DNA of 64,000 bases from Lentinus brumalis (taxonomy: Eukaryota; Basidiomycota; Agaricomycetes; Polyporales; Polyporaceae), in NCBI GenBank assembly GCA_001792895.1, contig MARA01000016.1, positions 310,001-374,000 on the forward strand, given 5' to 3'. The position numbers and the translations under genes were made by a program. Positions 1 to 11,797 of the stretch are shown one piece after another; positions within the stretch are counted from its first letter, which is position 1; the number at the start of each line of letters is the position of its first letter. The notes below the pieces were generated by a model. The model had not been told where the DNA came from. It saw nothing but the letters and a program-made list of their open reading frames with translations, and did not search any database.

Positions 1-403
1 TGCTACTAGAGAACAGCTCAGTGACGCGGCGCACGTGACCTCGGAGAATCCGCGTCGTGTCGCGTCGCGTACCTTCAAGTTAGCCACCATGTCTCCTCCG
101 CCCGTACACTAGGACGTCTCAGACGCTGAGCTGGAGAAGAGGACCATAGCTCGTTCTGCTGAACATGCGCACATGAGATACTAGTACTTACCGTGTTCGC
201 ACGATGAGCCCTCGGCGGCGGGCGTTCATGCCATAAGCACTGCGACTCCGAGTACGCTAGAAGATACGTGTGAGTAATTTTCGGGCACGCTCATCTTGCC
301 AGGGACACGACAAGTACCTCGGCACTTGCACGCTTCGAGGCGACCTTACTTCCTTTCCACCACCTCCTCACACAAGCCCTCCAACCTCGCCATACTTATC
401 AAG
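1..403. other. Upstream region of first APH-fold gene
   Basis: No gene seen. About 220-271 resembles 61659-61711, the matching region upstream of the second APH-fold gene: both contain 'ggcgttcatgccat' and 'gtacgctagaag'. The duplication that made the two genes therefore included upstream DNA. Confidence 0.5.
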
Positions 404-1734
404 ATGCCCTTGTCGTCGTTTTGGAACGGGGACGGCCAGCATCACCTGCTGGAGGGGCTTCCGCCCTCCTTCGAACATTGGAGCGTGGGCGATGAAGTCG
501 ACGAACACCGTCGTGAGCTGCTCGACAGAATCGAGGTGGCACTTTCGTGCAAGATCGTGAGCACAGACGTGCGGGCCGACAGTGACAGGAGCTTGGTGAG
601 ACCGATCCGCACGCTGTCGTTCCCGAAGCTCATTCAGTGTGAGGAACTAGGTGCTCGAAGTGGAGACAGAAGACGGTCGGCGCGAGATCGTCCGTGCTCT
701 CGTACAGGGTCACGGTCCCGAGATGTTCGAGAGCGAAGTTGCTCTACTCGCATGGCTCAGCCGGCGGACGCTGCTACCAGTTCCTCGACTCCGCTGCGTA
801 GTGGGTCGATTGACGACTGAGCCTCACACCTTCGCCGTTATGGAAAAGCTGCCCGGAGACTGCCTCATGAACGTCTTCGGAGGTCTCTCGTATGCCGATA
901 AGGTAAGCATCCAGATCATGAATCCCATACATTACGCTCACCGGCAAGTGGTCTTCGCTTTTCTGCAGGAGTCCATCGTTCGAGAGATTGCGAAGATCAT
1001 GCTGCAGCTCAACGATGTACCAGTGCCGCAACGGATTGGCACCACCCTGATTCGCGACGACGAGATAACACTCATCCCTCCACAACGCATCACCCCACTC
1101 CCCGCAGACATCGCTCGTGTCTTCGACACCCTGGAAGACTACATGGACGCGCTCATTGCGGCGAGGCGTGCGTCCGACATGATAGGCACCAACGACGCCG
1201 ATCGGGCCCGTGCGCAGGTTGCGCTCGCTCGCCTCGCCTCGGAGCTGCCGCCGATCCTGGCACGTCTCTCTTCTCCCGTCTATCGACGCTGTGTTCTTCG
1301 CCACGATGATCTGCGCGATACCAATGTGCTCTTGGACGGGAGTCGCATCAGCGGCGTCGTTGACTGGGAGTACCATTCCACGATCCCGGTCGTGCTGGCC
1401 GCTCAGCCTCCCTGTTGGATCCGGTACGACGGCATCTACGACCCGCGGTTCACGGACACGGCTCTGGAGACGTGGTGGCTGGCCTCTCCGGAGGACGCCT
1501 CGAGGTTGCGCGCGGTGTATTCCGAGGTGAGCTGGCCGACCTTCTCGTCGTTGAGCCTTACTTATTCACTCGGAGCAACAGACTGTCAAGGCCTTGAACG
1601 AGGAGTATCGGCACGTCATGACTGAGGGGGAGTTGCTGCAGCAGATCGAGGAGTGGTTGACGGAACACAGACCAGACCCAGGATGCGATAGGATGTCGGC
1701 GTGGATGGACAGCGCGTTCCATGAGCGGAAGTAG
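404..1734 (+). CDS. APH-fold (aminoglycoside phosphotransferase-like) kinase family protein
   Basis: Proposed exons are 404-595, 651-1526 and 1582-1734, about 406 residues, ending in TAG at 1732-1734. The phase-0 first intron (596-650) and the last intron (1527-1581) are at the same positions in the paralogue at 61850-63192. The C-terminal third carries the catalytic-loop pattern HDDLRDTN (HxDxxxxN) followed by VVDWEY, whose Asp is the usual metal ligand of the APH/choline-kinase fold. A GT-AG segment at 903-968 (66 nt, in frame) could be a further intron, but reading through it matches the paralogue's length better. Fungal APH-fold proteins act on varied small molecules and the substrate cannot be told here; antibiotic resistance is not implied. 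Confidence 0.8.
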
Positions 1735-2407
1735 CAGCTCGCACGAAAGCCATGCGCTGCGCGTCGTAATGGAGAGATTGGAAGGTCGTGCAAAAGGATC
1801 GCGTCGCGGCCAGTGAACCGTTTATTGCTCTTTGAGACGTGCAGAGCAGGAGCGTAGTTCTCTGTCGGCGCGCAGCGAGAACAGGACCCTTGCCAGCCCG
1901 GCAGTGAAGATCCTCATGAAAACACATCCGCGGTTCTACATAGTTTGACGATACAAACTTCATCCAAACAGCGGACAGCGGTGCCCCGGTAGCAATGCCT
2001 CCCGTCTACCATTTCTCGTGAGCCGGACGCACTGCGGCAGTGACTGATCAGACCAAATCGGGCTCTAACACAGGAATGAACTCACGGTCCACTGGCTCCC
2101 AAGTCCAGGCAGACCGGTCCTGTTGCACGAGGTACAAGTAGCTTTGTCGTGTATATGGTCAGCGTCTGCACCGCCGCTGGCTCGAGAAGCACATACCTTC
2201 GCGATTGCTCTCTGCATCCAGCCGGAGGTCCGGATTCGCCTTCCACGCTTCTGCCGTGTCTCCGCGCCTGGAAAGCGACAAGTCTGTCAGAATACCTGCG
2301 AAGAACCTTCTCCGTCAGCTTTCGCTTTAATGCAGAGCGGTCAAACTATCGCTCACTCCCATCGATGATGGTCTGAAGAGTCAGAAAATGCATGACGTCA
2401 GGACGGA
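1735..2407. other. Intergenic, nothing recognised
   Basis: Open frames here are short and overlap on both strands. None has a recognisable motif or intron-exon pattern. Confidence 0.4.
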
Positions 2408-3268
2408 CTACACAAGTAAAACCAATACACGACGTACATGTGCGACCTGTGAGAGCAACATCGTCAGTTGCGCGTCGTTGCCGGCAGCGGAGGCACTCAC
2501 GTGTATGTTCTCCTTGCCAAACTCCTTGGCGAGACTCTGGCTGAGCGCACGGATGCCATGCTTCCCCGCAGCGAACGCGCTCGTGAAGATGTTTCCCCTG
2601 ATGCTCGCCGTGGCACCTGTGAAGAGCAGCGTACCCCTGCTCCCGGCGCTGTCAAGCTCGTTCTCCTTGAACACGAGTATTACCTTGCGAGAGAACGCAA
2701 AGCCGGCAGTGACATGAACCTCGAGCGACGACTGGATGTCTTTCTCGGTGACATCGAGGAACGAGCCGAAGACGTTCACGCCAACATTCCAGAGCGCGAC
2801 GCGCAGCTCAGTGCTTCCCCCGCCGGGCCAGGCGTGCGAGATGATCTTGTCGAAGACGTCGCCGGTTGCGGTGTACGAGTACTCCGGGATAGGGAACGCA
2901 GCGGCCTGCGTGTACGTTACGTGCTCATCAGATCGCTGTGTACTTATCCAGTGTGAACGCATAACGCACCTCCCCGCCAGTACCGGAGATCTCCTCGACG
3001 AGGTGGTTCAGGTGTTCCGTGTTCCGTGCTATCAAGGCGACGCGGTAACCTCCTTTCGCAAAGGCGCGACTTGCAAAAAACGCGCGTCAGTGCAGATGCT
3101 AATGAGCCCCGGCAACCACACGCTCACTCACGCTGCAGCTGCTCCAGTACCTGAAGAGAATTAGAGGACCGTCAGCAACGGGATCTTTCGACGTAGGGTG
3201 AGTGTACGGTACCTGATGCGTTTCCGATGCCTGCAACAATCAGGAGAGGACGGGTGGCCAGTGGACAT
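2408..3268 (-). pseudogene. Short-chain dehydrogenase/reductase, decayed and 3'-truncated
   Basis: Read right to left, exon pieces give a Rossmann NAD(P)-binding start (LLIVAGIGNAS, then GTGAAA), then RAFAKGGYRVALIARN, then a segment with FTGATAS and SAFAAGKHGIRALSQSLAKEF typical of a fungal SDR. The pieces are separated by plausible introns, for example a 64-nt GTGCGT...GCAG intron before AAAFPIPEYS and another at 2447-2500. Two defects suggest a pseudogene. The likely start ATG at 3266-3268 is out of frame with the Rossmann strand. After IHVAH the protein runs only a few residues to a stop, lacking the usual C-terminal part. The first position of the YxxxK site is Phe; I recall Phe there in relatives, so that alone is not called a defect. 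Confidence 0.6.
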
Positions 3269-4099
3269 CTTGATTTGAGTACCGTACCAGTAGTGGGCTT
3301 AGTACACCCGGCACAACGATGGGTCCACACTATATGTCTGGGAGGACGCGCGCAGGTCGGCGAATTATAATATACCGACAGGGGTGAGAACGGTCCTGCA
3401 TGACTCGCATCGCGGAAACGGTTCGCGCAGGAGTCGCTGTCTCGCAGTCGCAAGACACCGACAGACCCATTCATTCCAGGAAACCTTGTCTGTTCATCAT
3501 GGCAACAACAGACAAAAGGCAATGTCCAAGTGCCTGAGCATCATCCAAGGTCAGAGAGCATACACATGCACTCAGGCAGATGGACTCACCAGGTTCCGCC
3601 GTCCCTCGCATAGGGCGGTAAGAACACACGCCGCATCCTCCGCGTCGGCGCATCTAAGTACTGACCATATCGCCGTCCGAGATCCTATAGTTCACACCAT
3701 ACACAGAACATTGTAGTCCCATAGTATATCTACAGTGCTTGTTGCAAGGTCGTAGTCAAGAGTCAAGAAGATCGATAGGTTCGAATTCGGCAGCGTGGGC
3801 GCGGGGTGCTCGGGGTCTTTCCCCGGTGATATGGATCCTGACGGCAGCGGCGGCCTTCGTTGTACTTACTCGTACTCGTACTTCTGTCTGAATCTATGAT
3901 ATGGCCAAACTAGCCATGCTTCGAACAGGGCCGCTCAGGAATTTGTGCAGAAGAGTCAAGACAGCTTTGGGCATATTGATACCCGGCATCTTCGACCACA
4001 CGGCGACGTGCTAGGTTTCGGCGGTCCCAAGGACCCTACGAGGAACAGCGAGGAGTCAGCCTGCTTTCCCCCAGACTCGCCCTCTGCACCTGCCGAGAC
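3269..4099. other. Intergenic, nothing recognised
   Basis: No supported gene in either direction. It holds the promoters of the divergent SDR pseudogene (left) and epimerase-like gene (right). Confidence 0.4.
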
Positions 4100-5480
4100 A
4101 TGTCTAACTCGAAACTCATCCTCGTCACTGGCGCCTCTGGCTTCATCGGTGCCCACGTCGTAGCCCAGCTGCTAGAGGCTGGGTATCGCGTCAGAGGGTG
4201 AGGCATTGCTCAATCCGCGTGGTCTCTTCATCCTCATACTCACGACGCTTACCCACAGAACGGCTCGGGGTGCCAAGCTCGACTTGCTGAAGGCCACGTT
4301 CGGGTCGAACGCGAACTTTGAGGTCGCTTCTATCGACGACGTGGCGAGCGGCGACTTCACTGCTGCTTTGCAAGGTAAGTATGCACTCCCTCGCGGTGTT
4401 GACTCAGTGTCGCTGAGCTGTGCACCACCTTAGGCGTTGATGCTGTCATCCACTTGGCTTCTCCTCTTGCAGGTCGCCAGTCTGCAGAGGATGGTCTGAA
4501 CGTCAGTTGTCACGAGCTCAATGTGCTGCTCCTTCCCTGACGTGCTTTCCTACAGAGCGCGATACAGGGCACCCTGAACGTTCTGCAGCAAGCACTGAAG
4601 GCCGGTATCAACAAGGTGGTCTATACCAGCAGCTGGGCCACGACGGTAGATCGTACGTATGCTATTGTGACTACGTCGAGCTGCGCTGACACTTGCTCGT
4701 CCAGCGGAGCTCAAGGCAACGTGGACCGGTGTCACGATCACCGAGAAAAGTGCAGCCATACCTAGAGACTTGAGGTTTCGTATGCTTACTATCTACTCCA
4801 GATTGGGGCAAGACGTCGAAGGAGGAGCTCTTGAACAATCCCCAAATTGTCGAGAACCCCATCTTCGTCTACTGCGGCACCAAGACTCTCGCCGAGCGCG
4901 CCGCGTGGGACTTCGCGAAGGAGCACCCGGAGCTCGACCTCGCCACCAGTACGTCGCTCAAACATCCTAGCGGTCGCTGCCTGCACTGACCCTTCTTCCA
5001 GTCAACCCGCCTTTCGTCTACGGCCCACCTGTACCCGGCATCTACTCCGGCACGGACTACACGTCACTCGGGACCAATCTCCTCCTCTACCAGCTCATCG
5101 CGGGGGCGCCTGGCCGCCCGCTCCCTGTGCAACTCCCGCCGTACTACTGTCACGTCCGCGACGCTGCGCGTGCACATATCCTCGCGCTGGATGTGCCGAA
5201 AGTGGCGGTTGGCGCAGACGTCGAGCTGAAGCGCTTCATCGTCGCGGGTCCCGGCGAGATCCTGAACGACTGGGCGGTCAAGACCCTGCTAGCGAAGCGT
5301 CCCGCGCTCAAGGATAGGCTGCCGACACTGGAGGGAGCGCCTGAGCTGCCGGGAAAGCTGTCGACTGTCGACACGACACGCGCGAGGGAGGTGCTTCGAT
5401 TGAAGGAGTACAAGGGCGCGGAGGAAACGCTGCTGGAGACGGTCGATGCACTGCTCGAGATTGAGAAGGCTTGGCAGTAA
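4100..5480 (+). CDS. NAD(P)-dependent epimerase / dihydroflavonol-4-reductase-like reductase
   Basis: Seven exons fit: 4100-4197, 4259-4374, 4434-4501, 4556-4652, 4705-4749, 4802-4948 and 5002-5480. All have GT-AG borders and keep frame to the TAA at 5478-5480. The N-terminus has the Rossmann signature LVTGASGFIGAHVV (TGxxGxxG). The catalytic YxxxK is VYCGTKTLAERAAW, followed by the substrate-pocket motif INPPFVYGP and the conserved YYCHVRDAARAHILAL. This is the extended-SDR family of ketone and aldehyde reductases (methylglyoxal, cinnamoyl or dihydroflavonol reductase-like). It probably reduces a carbonyl with NADPH in the cytosol; the natural substrate is unknown. A broken paralogue lies at 23859-25249 on the other strand. 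Confidence 0.88.
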
Positions 5481-5849
5481 AGTACACGGAATTCGGGCAG
5501 CATGCGAATGTGGGAAGTCAAGTTCAGAAGTGTATCATGTAGAGTACAGTGGTCGTTCGCCCTATTGCATAGTAAAGTACAATCTTTAGCATAACGCTGG
5601 GACCCCGACTACAGTAGATGTCGTACTGAGTGACAAACGCGAAGTCTCGGGGACATGCACCCCAGTCGTACGGTACCCAGCTGTCTCCTGCTGAGATATA
5701 CGCCGCTTCCGAACAACGGCGGATCCGGACGCTTTGCATAAGATAGTTGACATTCCAAAGTATTCAGGGATAACTCGACCCTCTACTATCCCTAGACTCT
5801 GCGATGTAGTGGGAACGTCTGGCCAATATCCGCTTGGGCGTGGATGCGC
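5481..5849. other. Intergenic between convergent genes
   Basis: Shared 3' flank of the epimerase-like gene and the first alpha/beta hydrolase. No gene or repeat seen. Confidence 0.4.
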
Positions 5850-7284
5850 TCAAAGCTTCCCCCGCGAGATCGGAGGAACGCACCGCCCGCGCTCAGAAAG
5901 GATACGCAAGATAGCTCCCGCGACGAGTTCTGGAGACTGCTGCGGGGCCTGTAGAACGAGCGGCCACCATCAGATCTGTTCTTCATCAATCGCAGAAAGA
6001 CCTCGCGCACCATGTGTCCGGTCTTCGGGAGGACAGTGATAGAAGCCATTGCTCGCCCCTGGGCGCGATCGCATGTTACGGCCTGTACTTCTTTGACACT
6101 GCCAGAGGTCAGTTGATTGGAGGTTCTAGAGGAGAAGGCAGCCGTGACAACACTCACGGGGCCGGCTGTTGATCGCCTAGAATGACATGCACGGGAATGG
6201 AGGCGCAGAGCGTGCTCAGTCGCACCAGTGCCTCTTGGCCCTCCCCGAGATCTGCATACGCCGCACTTTCATCACGCTTGGAGAAGGACAGAGTGACGCT
6301 GCGTCCCTTCGAGGACCCCGGGGAAGCGATCGCTGTAAGACCATGTTTCTGAGGCGAGTGTCAGGACCTTTCCCGACGCAGGCGTAGCGGAGCATGCACG
6401 TACCATGTACAGATCGAGAGCGCGGGCGTCCCACACCTTCCACGCGCCTCTGGCAGCGAAGTACGCCCGTGCTACATCACGGCTTGACCACACGTCGCGC
6501 CGCCTCAGAGCGGACTCGCTGAGTGCGTCGAATATTGCACGCACTCCCTGGTTTGCCGCTGCCAAGTCCGGATGCACCATCCACGGTTCGATGAGAACAA
6601 TTGCAGAGATCGTGACGTCCTCGGGAGTAGTGGGATACGAAGTCGCCAGGACGCTGTGACAGATCAGCGAGCTACAGACGTTGGCATATCAACTTGTGAG
6701 TTCGAAGGACGTACACACCAGTCGCTCCAGCAGAATGTCCGATCAACACAACCTTTGAGGTCGACGAATGCCGCAGAAGGCCGCTCCTCATGAGTGCAAG
6801 TACCGCCCCACCGTACGTCCGGCAGGCTAAGGTTGGTTAGTGTACTGAATGAGGAAGGAGGAGGGAGGGGGAGTACTGACAGACTCGGCTTGACCGCAGG
6901 AAAGACGGTAAAACATTTTTATTCAGGGCTGCGCTTTCTCCATGGTCCGGATTGTCCACCGCCCAGACTTCTGCAATCTCGGGCTCCGTTGGAGAGATTC
7001 CTGCGAGGGAGAAGAGATGTGAAATGACAGGGTCCCAAGTCTCCTTGTCTATCGAGAGCTGAGTCAACTGTGAGTCGTGCGCGAGTGTGCGTTGGCCACT
7101 TACGATGTCCGAGGGCATGTGCCAGGATTAAGATGTACGTGTCCTTCGAGCGGACTCCCGTGCTCTGTGTGCAAGGCCCCGTAGTCGGGCTCGAACGAGT
7201 GTATCGCTTGGCGAAGGTGACGAAGGGTTCGTCGACCAGGCGGAGGTCGACGGTGTACGTGTCTACGCAAAAGTCAGACATCAT
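5850..7284 (-). CDS. Alpha/beta hydrolase, peroxisomal toxin-biosynthesis/MpaH-like family
   Basis: Starts at ATG 7284 and ends at the stop 5850-5852. Six or so introns rebuild one protein. Landmarks in order: LILAHALGHHKETWDPVISH (exon 1 ends at 7104, next exon starts at 7048), EVWAVDNPDHGESAALN (acid-loop strand), the nucleophile elbow VVLIGHSAGATGV (GxSxG) around 6700-6740, IVLIEPWMVHP, and the catalytic-His strand ITVLPKTGHM. The last exon reads PQQSPELVAGAILRIL and ends RGKL. It is closely related to the gene at 59455-60879. The family includes fungal acyl-thioester or ester hydrolases of secondary metabolism. The C-terminal GKL resembles the weak peroxisomal signal I recall for MpaH; that localisation is inference. 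Confidence 0.78.
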
Positions 7285-8180
7285 GAGGTTCGTGAGGAGA
7301 GACCGGGTGAGAAAAGACCTGAAACGACCTACTGGAGAAGCCGCTCACGGGGAGAAGCACAGTCCGCCCGACTAAGTACTACTACTCAGTGGGTGAACGG
7401 ACCACTTAGTGTGAGTCTTACAAGTACCTCATGGGGTACTGTGTCAAGCAGAGTGTTGTTTCATAGATCTTCGAGGTCCTCAAGTCGCAAAGTACAGTGG
7501 ATAGACGATATGGAGGTGGCGGACGTGGGCAGGAGAGTGAGACTGAGTTCAAGTTGGGTCGGGCCGAAGAGTCCGAAGTAAGTAATCCTGGGTTTGACGG
7601 CGCTTGTGCACCCTCTCGTCCCTACCACCACCTGGATCCATCTGCAGCAGACTACCTTATCCTACACACATTCTTTGACTAGGAATCCGCCACTCTGAAC
7701 TTCAGGGCTATCATCTGGAAGGTGAAGACAGTCACTAGGACACTCGGACGTCCATATGGCTGTTAGCTTCGGAGAGAATTATTCGGACATCTCCTCCAGA
7801 GGCCGAAACAACATGGAAGGCAGTCGCTGCGACGCATGAAGCTCGTGCGGGGTGCAGAAAATCTGTGACGGTACGCCTCTATGGCCCTCTTCATCGCCCG
7901 TGGCCTTTTCAATGCGAAGTAAGCCCCCTCATCGCCGTGCTTACTCGCGAACGCTGGTATCGCGCGTATTCTGTCACCATGCAGACTTGAATGTTGCTGT
8001 CCTGGGTCTGTGTGATATTTCTTGATCTTGAATGCTGTATCGCTGCTCTTCCCTGCGACGATCGTCTGTATGGACATGGACCACACGTCAGAGACCGCGC
8101 AGACCGGATTTCGAGTCCAGGCTCCTAGAGCATGGTCGTCGGCTCTGAACTCACCGCCATACAAAGAGCGTTCGCAAACC
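7285..8180. other. Intergenic, nothing recognised
   Basis: No supported gene. The right end leads into a truncated DUF5648 copy; its promoter and signal-peptide exon are not recognisable. Confidence 0.4.
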
Positions 8181-8348
8181 ATCACGTTTTACCGCGTCGT
8201 CAGCGACAGCGTCTTCGACCGCATCTTCACGACGGACGCCTGCGAGGTCGAGCACGCCCTGGAGAGCGGCGTGTACGTCCGCCCGGCCGTCCTCGCATAC
8301 GTCTACAGCAACACCAGTCGTACCTTCCAATGTCCCTGTCAGATGTGA
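8181..8348 (+). pseudogene. Truncated DUF5648-repeat gene fragment
   Basis: Encodes only the first repeat of the array proteins: ITFYRVVSDSVFDRIFTT, then EVEHALESGVYVRPAVLAYV and YSNTS. It then diverges and stops at 8346-8348. The signal-peptide exon and the second and third repeats are missing. DNA is closely similar to the start of exon 2 in the intact copies downstream. A dead remnant of one array unit. Confidence 0.75.
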
Positions 8349-8727
8349 ACGCTGCCGACCCCTTCCCTGCAGACCCTCTTGTGTAGCATCAATGTGGCTT
8401 GTTCCGACGCTATACGGATCTTCGCCTGGCTCATCAGCATCCTTCTGTCCTGCAAGTTGACCCCTGACACTTCGTGGAAGAGAGCGGTGGCTTCTGCAAT
8501 ACAGGGTCCTGGTGCGGCTACAATGCAAAGCAGCAAGGAAGCAGAGTCGAGGTCACGGACGCACAACTCACGCTGGTCAGGCACTATCCTCTTGCAAACA
8601 TCACGGGTGTCTTAACGTTGCATGCTTAGGTGCGAGGTCATTATATTATTCGTCGTGACATGCGATCCATGATTGTCGACAGCGCAAGCACCTTCAACAG
8701 CTCCTACTCGATCCTGCGGTTGGCAGG

Positions 8728-8734
8728 TATATAA
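8728..8734 (+). promoter_or_regulatory. TATA box of array copy A
   Basis: TATATAA, 62 nt upstream of the ATG at 8790. Copies B, C and D have an AT-rich box 57-64 nt before their ATGs. Confidence 0.55.
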
Positions 8735-8789
8735 CTAGCAGTCCTCCACGAGCACACTCCGTATCGTCCCTTCCGACGCATCTTCCATC

Positions 8790-9409
8790 ATGAAGGCAAT
8801 CCTCTGTGCTCTCACCACCGCGGCCCTTGCCCTCCAGGCCTACTGCGCTCCGCCTGCGGCTGCCATTGGGGTACGCGATTCACGGCCTCAGAAAAGGGTC
8901 TCGCTGATCTTGTTGCGCAGAGTAGGGCGGCGGAGGCTTGTGGCTTCCCGACCATCCCGCTTTACCGCGTCGTGAGCGACAGCATCTCGGATCGCATCTT
9001 CACCACGGACGCGAGCGAGGTCGAGCACGCCCTAGAGAGCGGCGTGTACGTCCGTCAGGCCGTCCTCGCATACGTCTACAGCAACACCACCGGCCCGAAC
9101 GTCCCCAACGCCGTCCCGTTCTTCCGTCTCGGGAGCGCGGCAAAGACGGACCACTACCTCACTACCTCCTGGGACGAGGTCGACAGCGCGGTTGCGACGA
9201 ACGGGTACGAATACCAGGGTATCGTTGGTTACGTCTTTGCGGACATCAGCGCGGCGACGGGGTGCCCAGGCACGGTCGCATTCCACAGGTCCTTCATTCC
9301 GCAACTCGAGGACCACTTCTTCACGACGAACGTCAGCGAGGCGGCGATTCTGGCCGGAGAAGGTTACTTGGACCAGGGTATCGCTGCGTACGTGTTCCCG
9401 CCGGCCTGA
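8790..9409 (+). CDS. Secreted DUF5648-repeat protein, array copy A
   Basis: Two exons (8790-8870, 8921-9409) encode 189 residues. Exon 1 is a signal peptide (MKAILCALTTAALALQAYC, then APP). Exon 2 holds three tandem repeats of about 45-50 residues: PLYRVVSDSISDRIFTT, PFFRLGSAAKTDHYLTT and AFHRSFIPQLEDHFFTT, each followed by a tail such as GYEYQGIVGYVF. This Y/F-R ... D-H-F-x-T-T pattern is the DUF5648 repeat. Three copies suggest a closed three-fold, beta-trefoil-like domain, which is inference. The protein should be secreted. Function is unknown; carbohydrate binding is a guess. The intron lies right after the signal-peptide exon, in phase 0, as in copies B and D. Confidence 0.85.
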
Positions 9410-9926
9410 CGACTCGGAAATACGTAAGTCCAGGTTCTGCTGCACTCTTTCATTGAACATGATGCACTCATTCTCCTTCCTGGATCGTAGAAGCCATCTG
9501 TGGATCTGACTGTTTGAGTTGGTAGCGTCCCGAGTATTGTTGATGTAGCCGGAGGAAACGTGCGTGCGGTGGTAGAGACTGATGAGGTTTGCAATGTACC
9601 TCATTCCGACCTTCTATGGATCTTCGAGTGTCTTGATAGGGCTCTTCCATTCCTCAAGTGTGACTCTTCAAGGAAGCAGTCAGCGGTGGTCCAAGGTAAA
9701 GTTAGAAATGATGATTAACGCTGACTCTTGAGATATCAGAGCCCCCACTCTTGTCAAGCATCATTCTATCGTGGACGTCACGGGCTCTGGGATTGCATGC
9801 AACACGCCAGGGTCCAGGTTCGTCCGCCAGTCTTCCAGTCTCGGTGTTTAAGCGATTGATGGGCTTCGACCACAGCCAGAGGTCAGCCCAATTCCAATGT
9901 TCCATAACAGCTTAAGCGCGTCTTTG
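9410..9926. repeat. Duplicated array spacer (unit 1)
   Basis: The spacer between copies A and B resembles the spacer at about 11380-11797. Shared landmarks are 'ggatcttcgagtgtcttg' (about 9610 and 11450), a block around 9765-9800 matching 11638-11690, and 'ccagtctcggtgtt' (about 9836) matching 'ccgtctcggtgtt' (about 11717). A shorter trace occurs near 8400-8450. So the duplicated unit was gene plus promoter plus spacer. Confidence 0.6.
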
Positions 9927-9951
9927 AACTTGCATTCAGCAGGTATTTAAG
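9927..9951 (+). promoter_or_regulatory. Core promoter of array copy B
   Basis: Contains GAACTTGCATTCAG (9927-9940) followed by TATTTAA (9945-9951), 57 nt before the ATG at 10002. The same 14-mer precedes the TATA box of copy D, and a variant precedes copy C. Confidence 0.5.
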
Positions 9952-10001
9952 CAGCGCTCTACCACAACGCTTTACACTGTCCCCCCGACGCATACAGTAC
10001 C

Positions 10002-10625
10002 ATGAAGGCCATCCTCTTTGCTCTCACAACGGCCGCCCTTTCCCTCCAGGCCTACTGCATCCCGACCCCGGCTGCTATGGAGGTATTTGATACATGGCCT
10101 CCGGGAGAGAGTGCCTTCACTGACATGATTACGTAGACTCGGGCCGCCGAGATCTGCGGATTTCCAACCGTCCCGCTCTACCAAGCCGTCAGCGACAGCA
10201 CCTCCGACCGCATCTTCACCACGGACGCGAGCGAGGTCGAGCACGCCCTCGAGAGCGGCGTGTACGTCCGCCAGGCCGTCCTCGCATACGTCTACAGCAA
10301 CACCACGGGCCCGAACGTCCCCAACGCCGTCCCGTTCTTCCGTCTCGGGAGCGCGGCGAAGACGGATCACTTTGTCACGACGTCGTGGGACGAGGTTGAA
10401 AGCGCCGTTGCGACGAACGGATACGAGTACGAGGGTGTAGTTGGCTACGTCTACGCGGAGCCTAGCTCGGTGTCGGGGTGCCCCGGGACGGTTGGATTCT
10501 ACAGGACGGTCAACCCGCAGACCGAGGACCACTATTACACCACCGACGCCGCTTCGGCGACCAGCGTGGCGAAAAGTGGATTCTTGAACCAGGGCATCGC
10601 TGCGTATGTCTTCCCGCCGGCCTGA
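10002..10625 (+). CDS. Secreted DUF5648-repeat protein, array copy B
   Basis: Two exons (10002-10082, 10137-10625) of the same lengths as copies A and D give 189 residues. A signal peptide (MKAILFALTTAALSLQAYC) is followed by three repeats: PLYQAVSDSTSDRIFTT, PFFRLGSAAKTDHFVTT and GFYRTVNPQTEDHYYTT. It ends AAYVFPPA like its neighbours. A recent tandem duplicate; most differences from copies A and D lie in repeat three and the signal exon. Expected to be secreted, function unknown. Confidence 0.85.
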
Positions 10626-11068
10626 TGGGGTATGTTCATCCTGTATACTCTCTGAGGCCGCCTATTCACTTCGGTGTCGCGCTAAGCAGGTGCCCGTTCT
10701 GTGTCAGAGCAGTGACAAAAACTGGATCGAGCTGTTGTGTTTGGACGCTTGTGGATGTTCGCTCAATTACCATGTGCTCGAGCAGTTGTACCAGCTCACA
10801 GAAACTATTGAACGAGCATTGTGTCTCCGCTGAGCCTCTTATACGCGTTATATGTCTCGCTGGCTTCAGTCTCCTCACATTTTGCTCAACACCCCGACGT
10901 GAGTGCAAAGCTCGCGTCCGGTCATCAGATGCGCTTCCGATTAGAACGGGGATCATTTTGGCGGCTGGCATGAGCCACAAGCGCCAAATCATCATCTCTC
11001 CTGCCTTCCCCTGCACTATCACTACCTAGTAACCCCCATAACTACGATCCACGAGTATCGCTGTGCTC

Positions 11069-11100
11069 GAACTTGCAATTGAGAGTAGGTACTTATATGA
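11069..11100 (+). promoter_or_regulatory. Promoter remnant of array copy C
   Basis: GAACTTGCAATT (11069-11080) followed by an AT-rich CTTATATGA box (11092-11100), about 60 nt before the ATG at 11156. It matches the promoter layout of copies B and D, although the coding part is truncated. Confidence 0.45.
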
Positions 11101-11155
11101 CTTGCAGCGCTCCACAAAAGCTCCCTGTATCGTCCCTTCCGACGCATCTCGCATC

Positions 11156-11395
11156 ATGAAGGCAATCCTTTGTGGACTTACTACAATCGCTATTCTATTC
11201 CTCCAGGCATACCCCATCTCGGCTCCGACTCCGCCTACTGAGGTAATTAATACACTTCTGAGTTCTCCCGAGAACCGTCTCGCTGACGTTCTGTAGACAC
11301 ATGCTTGCGCTTCGACCCTAACAACCCCGGCTTTGGGCCGCAAGCCTGACCACTCAAAAGTGCGTATGCCCTATTGCTGCGTGACCATGGTATAG
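11156..11395 (+). pseudogene. Truncated DUF5648 array copy C (signal peptide only)
   Basis: Exon 1 (11156-11242) is a good signal peptide, MKAILCGLTTIAILFLQAYP, with the array's phase-0 intron after it. Exon 2 starts at 11297 but matches the family for only about ten codons before running into unrelated sequence and stopping near 11393. All three repeats are missing, probably lost by deletion between duplicated units. It could still make a very short secreted peptide, but I see no evidence that it does. Confidence 0.7.
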
Positions 11396-11797
11396 CATTT
11401 TGAGTGTTGCCGATGTCGTCGGTGTGCAAGTACTCTGTTCCGACTTTACACGGATCTTCGAGTGTCTTGTCAGCGCTCTTCCATTCTCCGAGTCAGACTT
11501 CTCGAGGAAGTCAGCGGTCTTCTGCGGTACGGCCACGGTGCCGAGATGGTGAAACCAGCAAGGAAATCTCAAAGGTACGGTCAGAAGGGATGTTCCATGC
11601 CAACACTGGAGACATAAGAACCGCAATTCTGGTCAAGCATCATTCTCTTGTGGCCGTCACCAGCCAGTTCATTGTATGCAACATGCCATGGTCTAGGTTC
11701 GCCTTGTCAGTCTTCCCGTCTCGGTGTTGAACTTATTGAACTGTTGCGACCACAGCAAGCGGTCACCCCACTTTTCAACCAGCTCAGGCGCGTCCTT
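11396..11797. repeat. Duplicated array spacer (unit 2)
   Basis: Second copy of the spacer found at about 9600-9926. It confirms that whole promoter-gene-spacer units were duplicated. Confidence 0.6.

Noticed and set aside
903..968. Additional 66-nt intron in the first APH-fold gene
   Set aside because: GT-AG ends are present, but reading through gives a length (406) close to the paralogue (402), so I kept it as coding while noting the alternative.
404..1734. Calling the APH-fold genes antibiotic-resistance enzymes
   Set aside because: The fold is widespread in fungi with unrelated substrates; nothing in the sequence points to aminoglycosides.
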